From positions 1 to 64,000 of the forward strand of contig NZ_QYCP01000091.1 in the NCBI RefSeq assembly GCF_025506275.1: a stretch of 64,000 nt of DNA, in the 5' to 3' direction. Both the position numbers and the translations under genes were made by a program. Below, one piece after another: positions 8,200 to 16,544 of this stretch. Positions within the stretch are counted from its first letter, which is position 1. Each line of letters opens with the position of its first letter. This DNA is from Brevibacterium permense. GTDB lineage: Bacteria > Actinomycetota > Actinomycetes > Actinomycetales > Brevibacteriaceae. The notes beneath the pieces are model-generated. The model was not told the origin of the DNA, searched no databases, and saw only the letters and a program-made list of their open reading frames with translations.

Positions 8200-8751
8200 A
8201 TGACCACGAAGGAACGCCTCTCCACTCAGTTCACTCTCCGACCCGCCGCCACCGCCCCCGACCTCATGGCCGAATCGACGGCTGCCGCCTTGTCCACGGT
8301 CTCCGGCGATGTCGACGTCTTCGACATCGATCCGCAGATCGCCGATACCGCTGCTCTCCTCGATGCCACGGATCTGCCTCCGGCCACCTCGGCGAACTGC
8401 GTTCTGGTCGCCGGGTCCCGGGGTGGCGAGGAGCGGATCGCCGCGTGCATGGTGCTTGCGAACACGCGCGCCGATGTCAACAAGCGGGTCAAGAAGCTCC
8501 TCGATGTCCGCAAGGCCTCGTTCCTGCCGCTCGAGCGCGCCGTGAGCGAATCCGGGATGGAGTACGGCGGTATCGGACCGATCGGCCTGCCGGAGGATTA
8601 TCGGGTGCTCATCGACTCCCGTGTCGCCGAGTCCGACGAACTCATCATCGGTTCCGGTATCCGCGGCTCCAAGCTGCTCCTCTCCGGTTCCACTCTCGCG
8701 TCCCTGCCCGGCGCCGAGGTGATCGAGGATCTCGCGAACGAGATCGGCTGA
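8200..8751 (+). CDS. YbaK/EbsC-family aminoacyl-tRNA deacylase-like protein
   Basis: About 183 residues of the YbaK/ProX superfamily, whose members hydrolyse wrongly charged tRNAs such as Cys- or Ala-tRNA(Pro). Visible landmarks: the N-terminal VFDIDPQIADTAALLDA segment, ANCVLVAGSRGGEERIAACMVLANTRADVNKRVKKLL (the central sheet with the conserved Lys region) and YGGIGPIGLPEDYRVLIDSRVAESDELIIGSGIRGSKLLLSG, the classical G(I/V)xP...D motif. ATG 8200 is preferred over GTG 8194 because a -10 hexamer TAAACT (8188-8193) ends six bases before it, predicting a leaderless transcript. The tRNA substrate cannot be told from the sequence. Confidence 0.85.
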   Translation: MTTKERLSTQFTLRPAATAPDLMAESTAAALSTVSGDVDVFDIDPQIADTAALLDATDLPPATSANCVLVAGSRGGEERIAACMVLANTRADVNKRVKKLLDVRKASFLPLERAVSESGMEYGGIGPIGLPEDYRVLIDSRVAESDELIIGSGIRGSKLLLSGSTLASLPGAEVIEDLANEIG

Positions 8752-8796
8752 CCATGGCGCTCGGGCCCGCGCCATCCGTCAGTCAGATGCGGCTCG

Positions 8797-9567
8797 TCAG
8801 TTCAGTCCGGCACGGTCGATCACGAAGTCGATGAGCGGGGCGTAGAGGTTCGGCACGACGTCGTCGTCGAGCGGGATGGTCGCTTCGATCTGCCTTTGTG
8901 CCTCGGCGACGAAAAGGGCAGGGTCGTTGCAATCGGCAAAGCCGATCGTACGCAGTCCGCGACTCGAGGCGGCACCGGCCCACCCATGGTCGGCGACGAC
9001 GAGGTCGGGGGCAGATCCGCCGCGGGCGGCGATATCATCGAGCAGCGCACGCATCGGCTCGGCCAGATGCGTGTGCGGACTTCCGCCGTGCAGGTGCCAG
9101 GTCCACACGTTGCTGATCTGTCGGACGTCCCCGCCGATCTCCGGAACCGGGATGAAGTGATCACGGGTGTCGATGACGGCGCCGGCGTCTTTCGCTGCGG
9201 CGGCAATTGCCATATGCACAGGCAGCAGTCCGGCCGGGTGACCAGTGGCGAAGAGGATCCGGCCACCGGCGCGCGCGACCTCACCGACGGCCTCGGCGAG
9301 CTTCTCCAGAGCGTCGATGCAGGCATCGGTGGAGATCGTGTCCACGCCTTCGACGAACTCGGGATCGGGCCGCAGGCCGCAGCGCTCAACCATGAGCGCG
9401 AACACCCCGTCGTAGTCCCATGCGCGGGTGAGTTCGACTCCGAAGTCGAATTGGCGCTCCTGGTCGAGGAACCGGTGGATGTGCGAGAGGTTGTTCTCTC
9501 TCGGGGTGGCGACCTCCCCAGTGATCCGTCCGGCTTCAAGAGCAAGGGCTAGGGTGCTGCGGTCCAC
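8797..9567 (-). CDS. Actinobacterial 'phosphatase' family protein
   Basis: 256 residues if started at GTG 9567, which has a GAGAGGA ribosome site five bases upstream; the frame extends to 9612 without support. The protein matches an actinobacterial family annotated as phosphatase: ENNLSHIHRFLDQERQFDFGVEL, a GGRILFATGHPAGLLPVH segment and VVADHGWAGAASSRGLRTIGFADCNDPALF near the C-terminus, the last resembling haloacid-dehalogenase-like or arabinose-isomerase-like folds. Substrate unknown. It is the last gene after the RNA methyltransferase (46 bases) and may be cotranscribed with it. Confidence 0.7.
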   Translation of the reverse strand: MDRSTLALALEAGRITGEVATPRENNLSHIHRFLDQERQFDFGVELTRAWDYDGVFALMVERCGLRPDPEFVEGVDTISTDACIDALEKLAEAVGEVARAGGRILFATGHPAGLLPVHMAIAAAAKDAGAVIDTRDHFIPVPEIGGDVRQISNVWTWHLHGGSPHTHLAEPMRALLDDIAARGGSAPDLVVADHGWAGAASSRGLRTIGFADCNDPALFVAEAQRQIEATIPLDDDVVPNLYAPLIDFVIDRAGLN

Positions 9568-9613
9568 GGGGGTCCTCTCTGTAGCTTGCGGGGAAAAAGG
9601 GCACTGGAACAAC

Positions 9614-10543
9614 TCACTCTTCCTGCAGGGCGAAGCAGGTGACCGCCGAGGCGGCCGCGACGTTGAGGGAGTCCACTCCCCCGCTCATGGGGATCATCAC
9701 GGTCGAGTCGCAGGCGGCGATCGTCGATCTCTTCAGACCGTCGCCTTCGGTGCCGAAGACCACGGCGGTACGTTCGGGTGCGGTGGCGGCGAACTCCCGC
9801 AGGCTCACCGATTCGTCATCGAGTGCCAGTGCCGCGACATGGAAACCGGCTTCCTGGAGCTCTGCGATCCCGTCTGGCCAGGATTCGATGCGAGTCCACG
9901 GCACCTGGAAGACCGTGCCCATCGACACGCGGATCGACCGGCGGTAGAGCGGATCGGCGCAGCGCGGGGTCACGAGCACGGCGTCGGCGCCGAATGCGGC
10001 CGCAGAGCGGAAGATGGCGCCGACGTTCGTGTGGTCGACGATGTCTTCGATGACAACGAGTCGTCTGGCATCGGCGATCAAGGAGGCGACCGGAGCCGGA
10101 GCGGGTCGGCCCATGGCGGCCAGAGCTCCTCGGTGCAGGTGGAATCCGGTCAGGGACTCCACGGCGGCATCCGTGCCGATGAAGATCGGCGCATCGCTCT
10201 CAGAGATGATGTCGGCCAAGTCGAACAGCCATTTCGGGCTGGTGAGGAACGACCGTGGTGAGAGGCCGGCAGCATGAGCGCGGCGGATGATCTTCGAAGA
10301 TTCGGCGATGAACAGCCCCTCGGCGGGTTCGCGCACGCTGCGCAGGGCGACGTCGGTCAGCTGCGTGTAGTCACGCATGCCCTCGAGACGACCGTGCAGG
10401 ACAGCTCTGGAATCATCGCCCTGGCTCTCCGCAGCCAGGTCCGCTTCATCGAAGAAGCGCAGACGCTCGACGGCGATCCCGAGCTCAGCGGACCGATCGA
10501 TGACCTGCTGGCGGGTCATGGGTGCCTTGGCCGGAGTGTTCAC
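9614..10543 (-). CDS. TrmH/SpoU-family RNA 2'-O-methyltransferase
   Basis: 309 residues, SPOUT class. The C-terminal two-thirds carry the three family motifs: IVDHTNVGAIFRSAAAFGADAVLV (motif 1), VFGTEGDGL (motif 2) and IPMSGGVDSLNVAAASAVTCF (motif 3). The N-terminal 100 residues form the L7Ae-like substrate-binding region of many rRNA/tRNA SpoU enzymes (GLFIAESSKIIRRAHAAGLSPRSFL). GTG 10543 has an AAGGGGAG ribosome site six bases upstream. The target RNA and position are not predictable. It lies downstream of the TSUP permease gene with a 30-base gap. Confidence 0.9.
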   Translation of the reverse strand: MNTPAKAPMTRQQVIDRSAELGIAVERLRFFDEADLAAESQGDDSRAVLHGRLEGMRDYTQLTDVALRSVREPAEGLFIAESSKIIRRAHAAGLSPRSFLTSPKWLFDLADIISESDAPIFIGTDAAVESLTGFHLHRGALAAMGRPAPAPVASLIADARRLVVIEDIVDHTNVGAIFRSAAAFGADAVLVTPRCADPLYRRSIRVSMGTVFQVPWTRIESWPDGIAELQEAGFHVAALALDDESVSLREFAATAPERTAVVFGTEGDGLKRSTIAACDSTVMIPMSGGVDSLNVAAASAVTCFALQEE

Positions 10544-10573
10544 AGCGCGCTCCCCTTCACAGCGGAACTCCGT

Positions 10574-11410
10574 TCACAGGGTGAGGATCCTCCAGATCGC
10601 GACGAGTCCGAGCGCCACGATGATGGAGCGCAGCAGCACGGGTGAGAACTTCCGCCCGATACGGGCACCGAAGTACCCGCCGATGAGTGAGCCGATGGCG
10701 ATGCAGACAACGGCGATCCAGTTGATCCGATCGTGGCCGACGATGATGTACGTGCTCGCCGAGACCGTATTGACGACGAGGACGAGGACGTTCTTCAGCC
10801 CGTTGAGTCGCTGCAGATCATCGGGCAGCAGCAGACCGAGCAGGGCGATGAGGATGATGCCCTGGGCGGCGGCGAAGTAGCCGCCGTAGATCGCGGTGAG
10901 GAAGACGACGATGAGCACCGCGATATACCGGCCCGTGGACAGGCGATCCCCCGCCTGGGCGGCCCGATGCTCGACTCCGGCGGCCTCGGCACGGCGCAGG
11001 GACCGGTTCTTCAGGTAGCGGGAGAGGTACGGCTGGCCGACCACCATGATCAAGGCCACGACGAGGAGGACCGGCACGATCGTCTCGAAAGCATCCTCGG
11101 GCAGGTGAAGCAGCAGATACGCCCCGGTCAGCGACCCGAGCAGAGAGGCCGGAACGTATCCGAGAATCCGCTTCCACTGCCCTCGCAGCTCTTCACGGTA
11201 TCCGAACGAGGAGGCGATATTGCCGGGGATGAGACCGACAGCGTTGCTCATCGTCGACACCACCGGCGGCACTCCGAAAGCGACGAGCGCGGGGAAGGTG
11301 ATGAGCGTTCCGGAGCCGACGACGGCGTTGATGCCTCCTGCCGCGATTCCGGCGACGATGACAAGGCCGATCTGCCACGGTTCGAGGCTCAGGTTCGCCA
11401 GGAACTCCAT
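10574..11410 (-). CDS. TSUP (TauE/SafE) family membrane permease
   Basis: 278 residues with about eight membrane segments in two repeats. GGINAVVGSGTLITFPALVAFGVPPVVSTMSN is the N-terminal repeat signature of TSUP proteins, and the second half carries the matching YGGYFAAAQGIILIALLGL. The family exports or imports sulfonates, sulfite or related organic anions; the substrate here is unknown. ATG 11410 follows the stop of the upstream ABC ATPase by two bases, so the two are cotranscribed and probably coupled. A loop of about 40 polar residues (SRYLKNRSLRRAEAAGVEHR) divides the halves. Confidence 0.88.
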   Translation of the reverse strand: MEFLANLSLEPWQIGLVIVAGIAAGGINAVVGSGTLITFPALVAFGVPPVVSTMSNAVGLIPGNIASSFGYREELRGQWKRILGYVPASLLGSLTGAYLLLHLPEDAFETIVPVLLVVALIMVVGQPYLSRYLKNRSLRRAEAAGVEHRAAQAGDRLSTGRYIAVLIVVFLTAIYGGYFAAAQGIILIALLGLLLPDDLQRLNGLKNVLVLVVNTVSASTYIIVGHDRINWIAVVCIAIGSLIGGYFGARIGRKFSPVLLRSIIVALGLVAIWRILTL

Positions 11411-11412
11411 AT

Positions 11413-12198
11413 TCAGAGGGCGGAACGTGCGTGGTAGCGCTGACCGTCCTGGGTGAGCTTGACGTCGATGCCGAAGGTCGCCGCGAGGTTCTCCGCCGTC
11501 AGGGTCTCCTCGATCGGACCGGCGGCCAGATCGGTGCCCTCGGACAGCAGCAGCACATGCGTGATGCCCTCCGGGATCTCCTCGACATGGTGGGTGACCA
11601 TGATCGTGGCCGGCGCCCACTTCGACGAGAGTATCTCCGAAAGTGCGCCGAGCAGCTCCTCACGCCCGCCGAAGTCGAGTCCGGAGGCCGGCTCGTCGAG
11701 CAGAAGCAGCTCCGGGTCGGTCATGAGCGCACGCGCGATCTGCACACGTTTGCGCTCGCCCTCGGACAGCGTGCCGAAGGTGCGATCGGCCAAGTGAGTG
11801 ATGTGGAACGCGGCCAGCAGATCGCGGGCACGCTCGGTATCGTCCTGTTCGTACTCTTCCACCCAGCGTCCGGTGACGCCGTAGGCGGCGGTGAGGACGG
11901 TGTCGAGGACCGCTTCGGAACTCGGAATGCGGTTGGCCAGAATCGTCGAGGCATACCCGATGCGCGGGCGCAGTTCGAACACATCGACGCGGCCGAGCTG
12001 TTCCTCGAGGATGTTGACCGTACCCGTCGTCGGATGCATGCGACCGGCCGCGATTTCGAGCAGGGTCGTCTTGCCCGCACCATTGGGTCCGAGCACTGCC
12101 CAATGCTCGCCTTCGGCGACGGTCAGCGAGAAATCGTCGAGGAGGAAATTCGTCCCCCGGCGCACGGACACAGAATCCAGATTCAGGACTTCACTCAT
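11413..12198 (-). CDS. Stand-alone ABC ATPase
   Basis: 261 residues, one nucleotide-binding domain: Walker A GPNGAGKTT, signature LSEGERKRV (Glu replaces Gly of LSGGQ), Walker B LLLLDEPASGLD, and a His switch in VTHHVEEIPEG. It is similar to soluble ATPases of the ModF/YlmA type. No ABC membrane subunit is adjacent; the only partner in the operon is the TSUP permease, with two bases between them. On the minus strand TAGAGT precedes ATG 12198 by eight bases, so the transcript is probably leaderless. Whether it energises a transporter encoded elsewhere, or has a non-transport role, is open. Confidence 0.88.
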   Translation of the reverse strand: MSEVLNLDSVSVRRGTNFLLDDFSLTVAEGEHWAVLGPNGAGKTTLLEIAAGRMHPTTGTVNILEEQLGRVDVFELRPRIGYASTILANRIPSSEAVLDTVLTAAYGVTGRWVEEYEQDDTERARDLLAAFHITHLADRTFGTLSEGERKRVQIARALMTDPELLLLDEPASGLDFGGREELLGALSEILSSKWAPATIMVTHHVEEIPEGITHVLLLSEGTDLAAGPIEETLTAENLAATFGIDVKLTQDGQRYHARSAL

Positions 12199-12242
12199 AT
12201 CTTCAGACTCTATCGCAGACGAGCCGTCTATCCTGGTTCGAC

Positions 12243-12977
12243 ATGGACCTCACGACCGACTCACTGCTGCTGACCCTGGCCCTCAACCACCGTCTGCGCT
12301 CGACCCTGCCCCCTGACGAGGTGACTTCTGCATTCCTCGACGACGATCGTGATGTTCCTCTCATCGTCTCTGATGAGGTCTTCGACTCGGTCGTTCCCAC
12401 CGGTCTGCTGCTCTTCGCAGCCGTAGCGGCCGCCGCCGGAATCACACATGCGCGTTTGGCACTGCACCACCCGTCCCTGCCGCATACGACTCCCCCGGTC
12501 GATCGCACCGCCCGGACGAAAGTCGGACGCCACACCGCCCCCGTCGTCCTCCATCGCGGCGACGAGCAGGCAGCGATCGCCCTCATCGGCGCCGAAGCGA
12601 ACGTCGAGATCATCGCCTGTGCGCCCACCGTCTTCCGCCCCGTCACGGTCGGGTCCGCCCCCGAGGCGCTGCGGCGTCTGCGCCTGCTGGTGATGGAGGG
12701 CCTGCGTCTCATCGAGACCATCGACGTTCCCGAGGACTGGCGGCAGGGGCCGTGGCGTGACTGGCAGGAGGAGCTGTCGACGATGCACCCGATCTCGCGG
12801 CTCATCCCCACCGAGGCGGATTCCCGTGCGATCTACGCCGCCCTCGACATCCACCACCGGATGCGCACCGTGCTCGCCCCTGCGACGGTCGCCCCACCCG
12901 AGTTCGGTGCGCTGCTGTCTCAGCTGCACCCCGCCGCCGCGGACTACATCATGGCAGTGGCTACGATGAAGGGGTGA
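12243..12977 (+). CDS. Conserved actinobacterial protein of unknown function
   Basis: 244 residues not assigned to a family. There is no signal peptide or clear membrane segment; a short hydrophobic stretch (LLLFAAVAAAAG) occurs near residue 55. The C-terminal half has a distinctive Trp-rich run (IETIDVPEDWRQGPWRDWQEEL) and ends ADYIMAVATMKG. The 5' end is divergent from the ABC ATPase; TATCCT (12229-12234) lies eight bases before ATG 12243. Its stop overlaps the GTG start of serB by the four-base GTGA arrangement, so the two are translated in a coupled manner. A role linked to serine synthesis is possible only by position. Confidence 0.75.
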   Translation: MDLTTDSLLLTLALNHRLRSTLPPDEVTSAFLDDDRDVPLIVSDEVFDSVVPTGLLLFAAVAAAAGITHARLALHHPSLPHTTPPVDRTARTKVGRHTAPVVLHRGDEQAAIALIGAEANVEIIACAPTVFRPVTVGSAPEALRRLRLLVMEGLRLIETIDVPEDWRQGPWRDWQEELSTMHPISRLIPTEADSRAIYAALDIHHRMRTVLAPATVAPPEFGALLSQLHPAAADYIMAVATMKG

Positions 12978-13651
12978 ATGAGACGCCTCAGGCCACCGCC
13001 TCCCAGATCCCCGTCCAACTGCTCGTCATGGACGTCGACTCGACGTTCATCAACGAAGAGGTCATCGACCTCATCGCCGCCCATGCCGAGGTCGGGGACA
13101 AGGTCGCCGACATCACCGAACGCGCCATGGCCGGTGAGCTCGACTTCACCGAATCCCTCGCCGAACGGGTCGCCCTGCTGAGCGGGCTGCCGGAGACCGT
13201 GCTCGATGAGGTGCGAGAGCAGATCACCCTCACCGAGGGAGCCGCCGACCTGGTCGCGGCAGTGCACTCCTCCGGCGGCCAGGTGGCGCTGGTGTCGGGC
13301 GGCTTCACCGCCATCATCGCTCCCGTCGCCGCACAGCTGGGCATCACCGACGTCTTCGCCAACGGACTCGACATCCATGACGGGCTGCTGACCGGGCGGA
13401 CGAACGGCCGTGTCATCGACCCGAGCGCCAAGGCCGAGATCTTCGAGGATCTGCTCGCAGCCGGCGGATACGATCGTGCCGCCTCGGTGGCGATCGGTGA
13501 CGGCGCCAATGACATCGGCATGGTCGAAGCCGCCGGTCTCGGAATCGCCTTCTGTGCGAAACCGGCCCTCGTCGCCGCAGCGGACGCGTCCGTGGAGACA
13601 CGCGACCTGCGAGCCGTCATCGACCTGGTCGCTGCGCGTGCAGACGTGTGA
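12974..13651 (+). CDS. serB: Phosphoserine phosphatase SerB
   Basis: 225-residue HAD-superfamily phosphatase that makes L-serine from O-phosphoserine. HAD motif I is VMDVDSTFINEEVIDLIA (the nucleophile Asp and the acid Asp are in DVDST), motif II is ALVSGGFTAII, and motif III is AIGDGANDIGMVEAAG, all characteristic of SerB. No N-terminal ACT domain is present, unlike the long mycobacterial SerB2, so it is a short form. It starts with GTG overlapping the preceding gene. A long bidirectional terminator follows. Confidence 0.93.
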   Translation: MNETPQATASQIPVQLLVMDVDSTFINEEVIDLIAAHAEVGDKVADITERAMAGELDFTESLAERVALLSGLPETVLDEVREQITLTEGAADLVAAVHSSGGQVALVSGGFTAIIAPVAAQLGITDVFANGLDIHDGLLTGRTNGRVIDPSAKAEIFEDLLAAGGYDRAASVAIGDGANDIGMVEAAGLGIAFCAKPALVAAADASVETRDLRAVIDLVAARADV

Positions 13652-13704
13652 GCGATCCCTCCCAGGGTGTGTCACCGGCGCCATTGACCGCTGACTGACC
13701 GAAG

Positions 13705-13747
13705 ACGCCTGTGGCGCTGACGATTTTTTCGTCAGCGCCACAGGCGT
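13705..13747 (+). terminator. Bidirectional terminator between serB and sixA
   Basis: A perfect 19-bp stem (left arm 13705-13723, right arm 13729-13747) around a TTTTT loop, 53 bases after serB and 35 bases beyond the convergent sixA stop. Confidence 0.8.
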
Positions 13748-13781
13748 GTTGTCGGCAGATCGCGTCGTTCAGGCGGTGCGT

Positions 13782-14288
13782 TCAGACTCCGTGGAAGACC
13801 CGGATCTGCGGAGTCGGGTAGTGGCCCGGCTCCACGTCCCAGCTCTCGAGGTCGAAGACCGCGATCGACGAGGGACGGAAGGTATCGGGAACCCCTCCTT
13901 CCGGATCGAGGTGGCCGACCACCTCGGCGACGGTCGGCTGATGGCCCACGATGTACGCGCACTGCGCATCCGCAGGAATCGAGTTGATCGCATCCAACCA
14001 GTCGTCGACGGACCCGGAATACAGCGAGGGATCCTCGCGCAGGGTCAGGTCACCCGGTTCGTCGAGAGTTCCTCCGTGAGCGCGGTTGACGGCTTCGACG
14101 ACGGCCTGTCCGGTCTGCACGGTGCGCCTGGCCGCCGAGGCGATGGCCACATCGGGTGACCAGCGCTCGGCGATCTCGGCCCCAGCCTCGACCGCTTGAG
14201 CCAGACCCTTCGCATCCAGGGACCGTTCGAAGTCGGTCGGACCGTGCGCTTCCGCCTTGGCGTGGCGGGCGAGGATGAGCACAGGCAT
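13782..14288 (-). CDS. sixA: SixA-like histidine phosphatase
   Basis: 168 residues of the histidine phosphatase superfamily; the catalytic RH motif is in LILARHAKAEAHG, followed by DFERSLDAKGLAQA and later AYIVGHQPTVAEVV with the second catalytic His. SixA of E. coli dephosphorylates phosphohistidine in His-containing phosphotransfer proteins; the physiological target in actinobacteria is unknown. The start is set at ATG 14288, where family similarity begins; the frame runs further upstream into fabI. It sits eight bases after fabI. Confidence 0.88.
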   Translation of the reverse strand: MPVLILARHAKAEAHGPTDFERSLDAKGLAQAVEAGAEIAERWSPDVAIASAARRTVQTGQAVVEAVNRAHGGTLDEPGDLTLREDPSLYSGSVDDWLDAINSIPADAQCAYIVGHQPTVAEVVGHLDPEGGVPDTFRPSSIAVFDLESWDVEPGHYPTPQIRVFHGV

Positions 14289-14296
14289 GAGTGATC

Positions 14297-15055
14297 TCAG
14301 GCGCCTGTGGAGTGGAATCCGCCGTCGACGTGGATCATCTCGCCGGTGGTGGCGGGGAACCAGTCGGAGAGCAGGGCGACGATGGCCTTGCCGGCAGGAG
14401 TGGTGTCCTTCTGGTCCCAGCCCAGGGGTGCGCGGTCGCCCCACATGTCTTCAAGCGTTCCGAAGCCGGGGATGGAAGTTGCGGCGGTGGTCTTCAGCGG
14501 TCCGGCCGAGACGAGGTTGACGCGCACGCCGTCTTCGCCGACGTACTTGGCGAGGTAGCGGGCGGTCGATTCGAAGGCGGCCTTGGCCACACCCATCCAG
14601 TCGTAGACCGGCCAGGAGATGGTCGCATCGAAGGTCAGTCCGACGATTCCGGCGCCCTTGTTCAGCACGGGCTTCGCGGCCACGGCGATGGCCTTGAGCG
14701 AGTATGCGGAGACGTGGATGGCCGCGGACACGGAGTCCCAAGGCGTGTCGAGGAAGACTCCGCCGAGGGCGTCCTTCGGAGCGAAGGCGATGGCGTGGAC
14801 GATTCCGTCGATGTTGCCGCCGAGGCGCTCGGGCAGGGCCGCGAGATCCTCTTCGTTCGTGGCGTCGAGTTCGATGACCTGCGGGGTCTCGGGCAGGCGT
14901 TCGGCGATCACCTGAGTGATCTTCATCTGGCGGCCGAAGCTCGAGAGGATGACCTCGGCTCCCTGCTCCTGTGCGATGCGGGCAGCGGCGAAGGCGATCG
15001 ACGCCTCGGTGAGCACGCCGGTGACGAGGATGCGCTTTCCGTCAAGAATTCCCAT
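14297..15055 (-). CDS. fabI: Enoyl-[acyl-carrier-protein] reductase, InhA/FabI type
   Basis: 252-residue short-chain dehydrogenase that reduces enoyl-ACP with NADH in the last step of fatty-acid elongation. NAD site: LVTGVLTEASIAFAAARIAQ. The active site VYDWMGVAKAAFESTARYLAKY contains the Tyr-x6-Lys pair typical of FabI/InhA, and the spacing and wording are closer to mycobacterial InhA (YNWMTVAK) than to E. coli FabI. The C-terminus MIHVDGGFHSTGA is usual. ATG 15055 follows a GAAAGGA ribosome site. It lies after fabG as in the mabA-inhA operon; a 147-base gap with a TAGACT hexamer may add a second promoter. It would be the isoniazid/triclosan-class target of this organism. Confidence 0.95.
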   Translation of the reverse strand: MGILDGKRILVTGVLTEASIAFAAARIAQEQGAEVILSSFGRQMKITQVIAERLPETPQVIELDATNEEDLAALPERLGGNIDGIVHAIAFAPKDALGGVFLDTPWDSVSAAIHVSAYSLKAIAVAAKPVLNKGAGIVGLTFDATISWPVYDWMGVAKAAFESTARYLAKYVGEDGVRVNLVSAGPLKTTAATSIPGFGTLEDMWGDRAPLGWDQKDTTPAGKAIVALLSDWFPATTGEMIHVDGGFHSTGA

Positions 15056-15202
15056 GGTGGTCCTTTCGAAAGGAAGGTGGTTGCGTGTGCATGACGCCGC
15101 TTCGGGCGGTGTCTCTGTATCGAAGTCTACGGGCTGCGGCCCGGCGGGGCCGCATCGTCTGCGGCCCAGGATCCGGTTGTGACCGGCCCAGCGCCGTCGG
15201 AG

Positions 15203-15913
15203 TCAGTGGCCCATGCCAAGTCCGCCGTCGACGGGGATGACGGCACCGGAGATGTAAGCGGCTTCATCGGAGGCCATCCAGCGGACGACCTTGGCGACCT
15301 CACCGGGTTCGGCGAATCGCTTGGCCGGGATGGTGGCGAGGTACTCCTTCTGCTGCTTCTCGCTGAGCTCATCGGTCATATCCGTGCGGATGAAGCCCGG
15401 GGCGACGACATTGGCGGTGATTCCGCGGGAGCCGACCTCACGGGTGATGGAACGGGCGAAGCCGACGAGGCCGGCCTTCGAGGCCGAGTAGTTCGCCTGA
15501 CCGGGCACGCCGTAGAGACCCGACACGGAGGAGATGAGGACGATGCGGCCTTTCTTCGCGCGGATCATCCCGGTGATTCCGCGCTTGACGGTGCGGAAGG
15601 CACCGGTGAGGTTCGTGTTGATGACGGACTCGAATTCGTCATCGTTCATCCGCATGAGCAGATTGTCGGCGGTGATTCCGGCGTTGGCCACGACGACCTC
15701 GACGGGACCGAGCTTCTCCTCGATCTCGGTGAACGCCCGATCGATCGATTCGCTGTCGGTGACATCGGCGGCCACGGCCAGCGCTCCCTCCGGGGCCTGA
15801 CCGTTGCGGGAGGTGACTGCCACCTTGTCCCCCTGGGCGAGGAATTCCTCGGCGATGGTGCGACCGATTCCGCGGTTGCCGCCGGTGACGAGGACTGTGC
15901 GTGGTTCTGACAC
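15203..15913 (-). CDS. fabG: 3-oxoacyl-[acyl-carrier-protein] reductase FabG
   Basis: 236 residues. The start is GTG 15913 behind AGGAGA; the frame is open to 16015 but the additional sequence lacks support. Rossmann motif VLVTGGNRGIGRTIAE, structural motif VVANAGITADNLL, and the catalytic SSVSGLYGVPGQANYSASKAG (Ser-Tyr-x3-Lys). NADPH-dependent reduction of 3-oxoacyl-ACP in type II fatty-acid synthesis (in mycobacteria the equivalent MabA acts in FAS-II). It is divergent from the DUF3099 gene and first of the fabG-fabI-sixA group. Confidence 0.95.
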   Translation of the reverse strand: MSEPRTVLVTGGNRGIGRTIAEEFLAQGDKVAVTSRNGQAPEGALAVAADVTDSESIDRAFTEIEEKLGPVEVVVANAGITADNLLMRMNDDEFESVINTNLTGAFRTVKRGITGMIRAKKGRIVLISSVSGLYGVPGQANYSASKAGLVGFARSITREVGSRGITANVVAPGFIRTDMTDELSEKQQKEYLATIPAKRFAEPGEVAKVVRWMASDEAAYISGAVIPVDGGLGMGH

Positions 15914-16013
15914 GTTGGTCTCCTGTTGATCGACTGTGTTCTTCAAATCTATCGTGGACAAACCTATCCTGTCCTTTGGCCGATGGATATGACTCTCACA
16001 AAGGACGAGTATC

Positions 16014-16544
16014 ATGTTTGGCAGTCATCGATCGAAGAAGGATATGGTCAGGCACGCTCAGCAGATCACAACGGCAGACACCGCCCTTGATGACGATATG
16101 CGGTCTCGGATCATCAAGTATTCGATCACGATGGGCATCAGGACGGTCTGCTTCGTGGCCGCCTATTTCGCTTTCGTCGCAGAGATGCACATCCTCATGT
16201 GGATCTGCGTGGCCGGTGCGGTCGTCCTCCCCTACCCTGCGGTCATCTTCGCCAATGCGGGCCGCGAACGCACCCGAGATGATCGTTCCGCGCTGCTCGA
16301 ACAGGCCCCGCTGACAGAGCTGCCGCCGGCGCGAGGTGAGACGATCTCCGGCGACACCCTCAGGGGGGAGACGGTCGGTGACGAGACGGTCGACGATGCA
16401 GATCCCCGAGGCGGCGCCCCTGACGAGACCGATCCAGGTGCGGATCACCAGCGCGAAACGATCCAGGGCGAGACCATCCCGGGCGAAACCGTCCAAGATG
16501 AGACCGTCGACGACAACGACGAGGACAGGAGGGACCAGGCTTGA
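16014..16544 (+). CDS. DUF3099-family membrane protein with a Gly-Glu-Thr repeat tail
   Basis: 176 residues. Residues about 40-82 form the two membrane segments of the DUF3099 family (GIRTVCFVAAYFAFVAEMHILMWI then VLPYPAVIFANAG). The cytoplasmic tail from residue 107 is unusual: two copies of a 21-residue unit of the form GETxxGxTxxGETVxDETVDD (residues 108-128 and 147-167), each built from pentads ending in Glu-Thr, joined by a Pro/Gly/Asp-rich linker. DUF3099 function is unknown. The stop overlaps the TTG start of the next gene (TTGA), and the three genes DUF3099, the 70-residue protein and SURF1 form one operon. Confidence 0.85.
   Translation: MFGSHRSKKDMVRHAQQITTADTALDDDMRSRIIKYSITMGIRTVCFVAAYFAFVAEMHILMWICVAGAVVLPYPAVIFANAGRERTRDDRSALLEQAPLTELPPARGETISGDTLRGETVGDETVDDADPRGGAPDETDPGADHQRETIQGETIPGETVQDETVDDNDEDRRDQA
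16335..16514 (+). repeat. Duplicated 63-bp coding unit in the DUF3099 tail
   Basis: Units 16335-16397 and 16452-16514 encode near-identical 21-residue segments, each made of degenerate 15-bp pentapeptide repeats (GAGAC/GAAAC cores). The repeats are in frame and could change copy number by slippage. Confidence 0.75.

Noticed and set aside
15131..15160. GCGGCCC/GGGCCGC hairpin between fabG and fabI as a terminator
   Set aside because: No T run on either strand and the genes are expected to be cotranscribed; GC-rich self-complementarity is common here.
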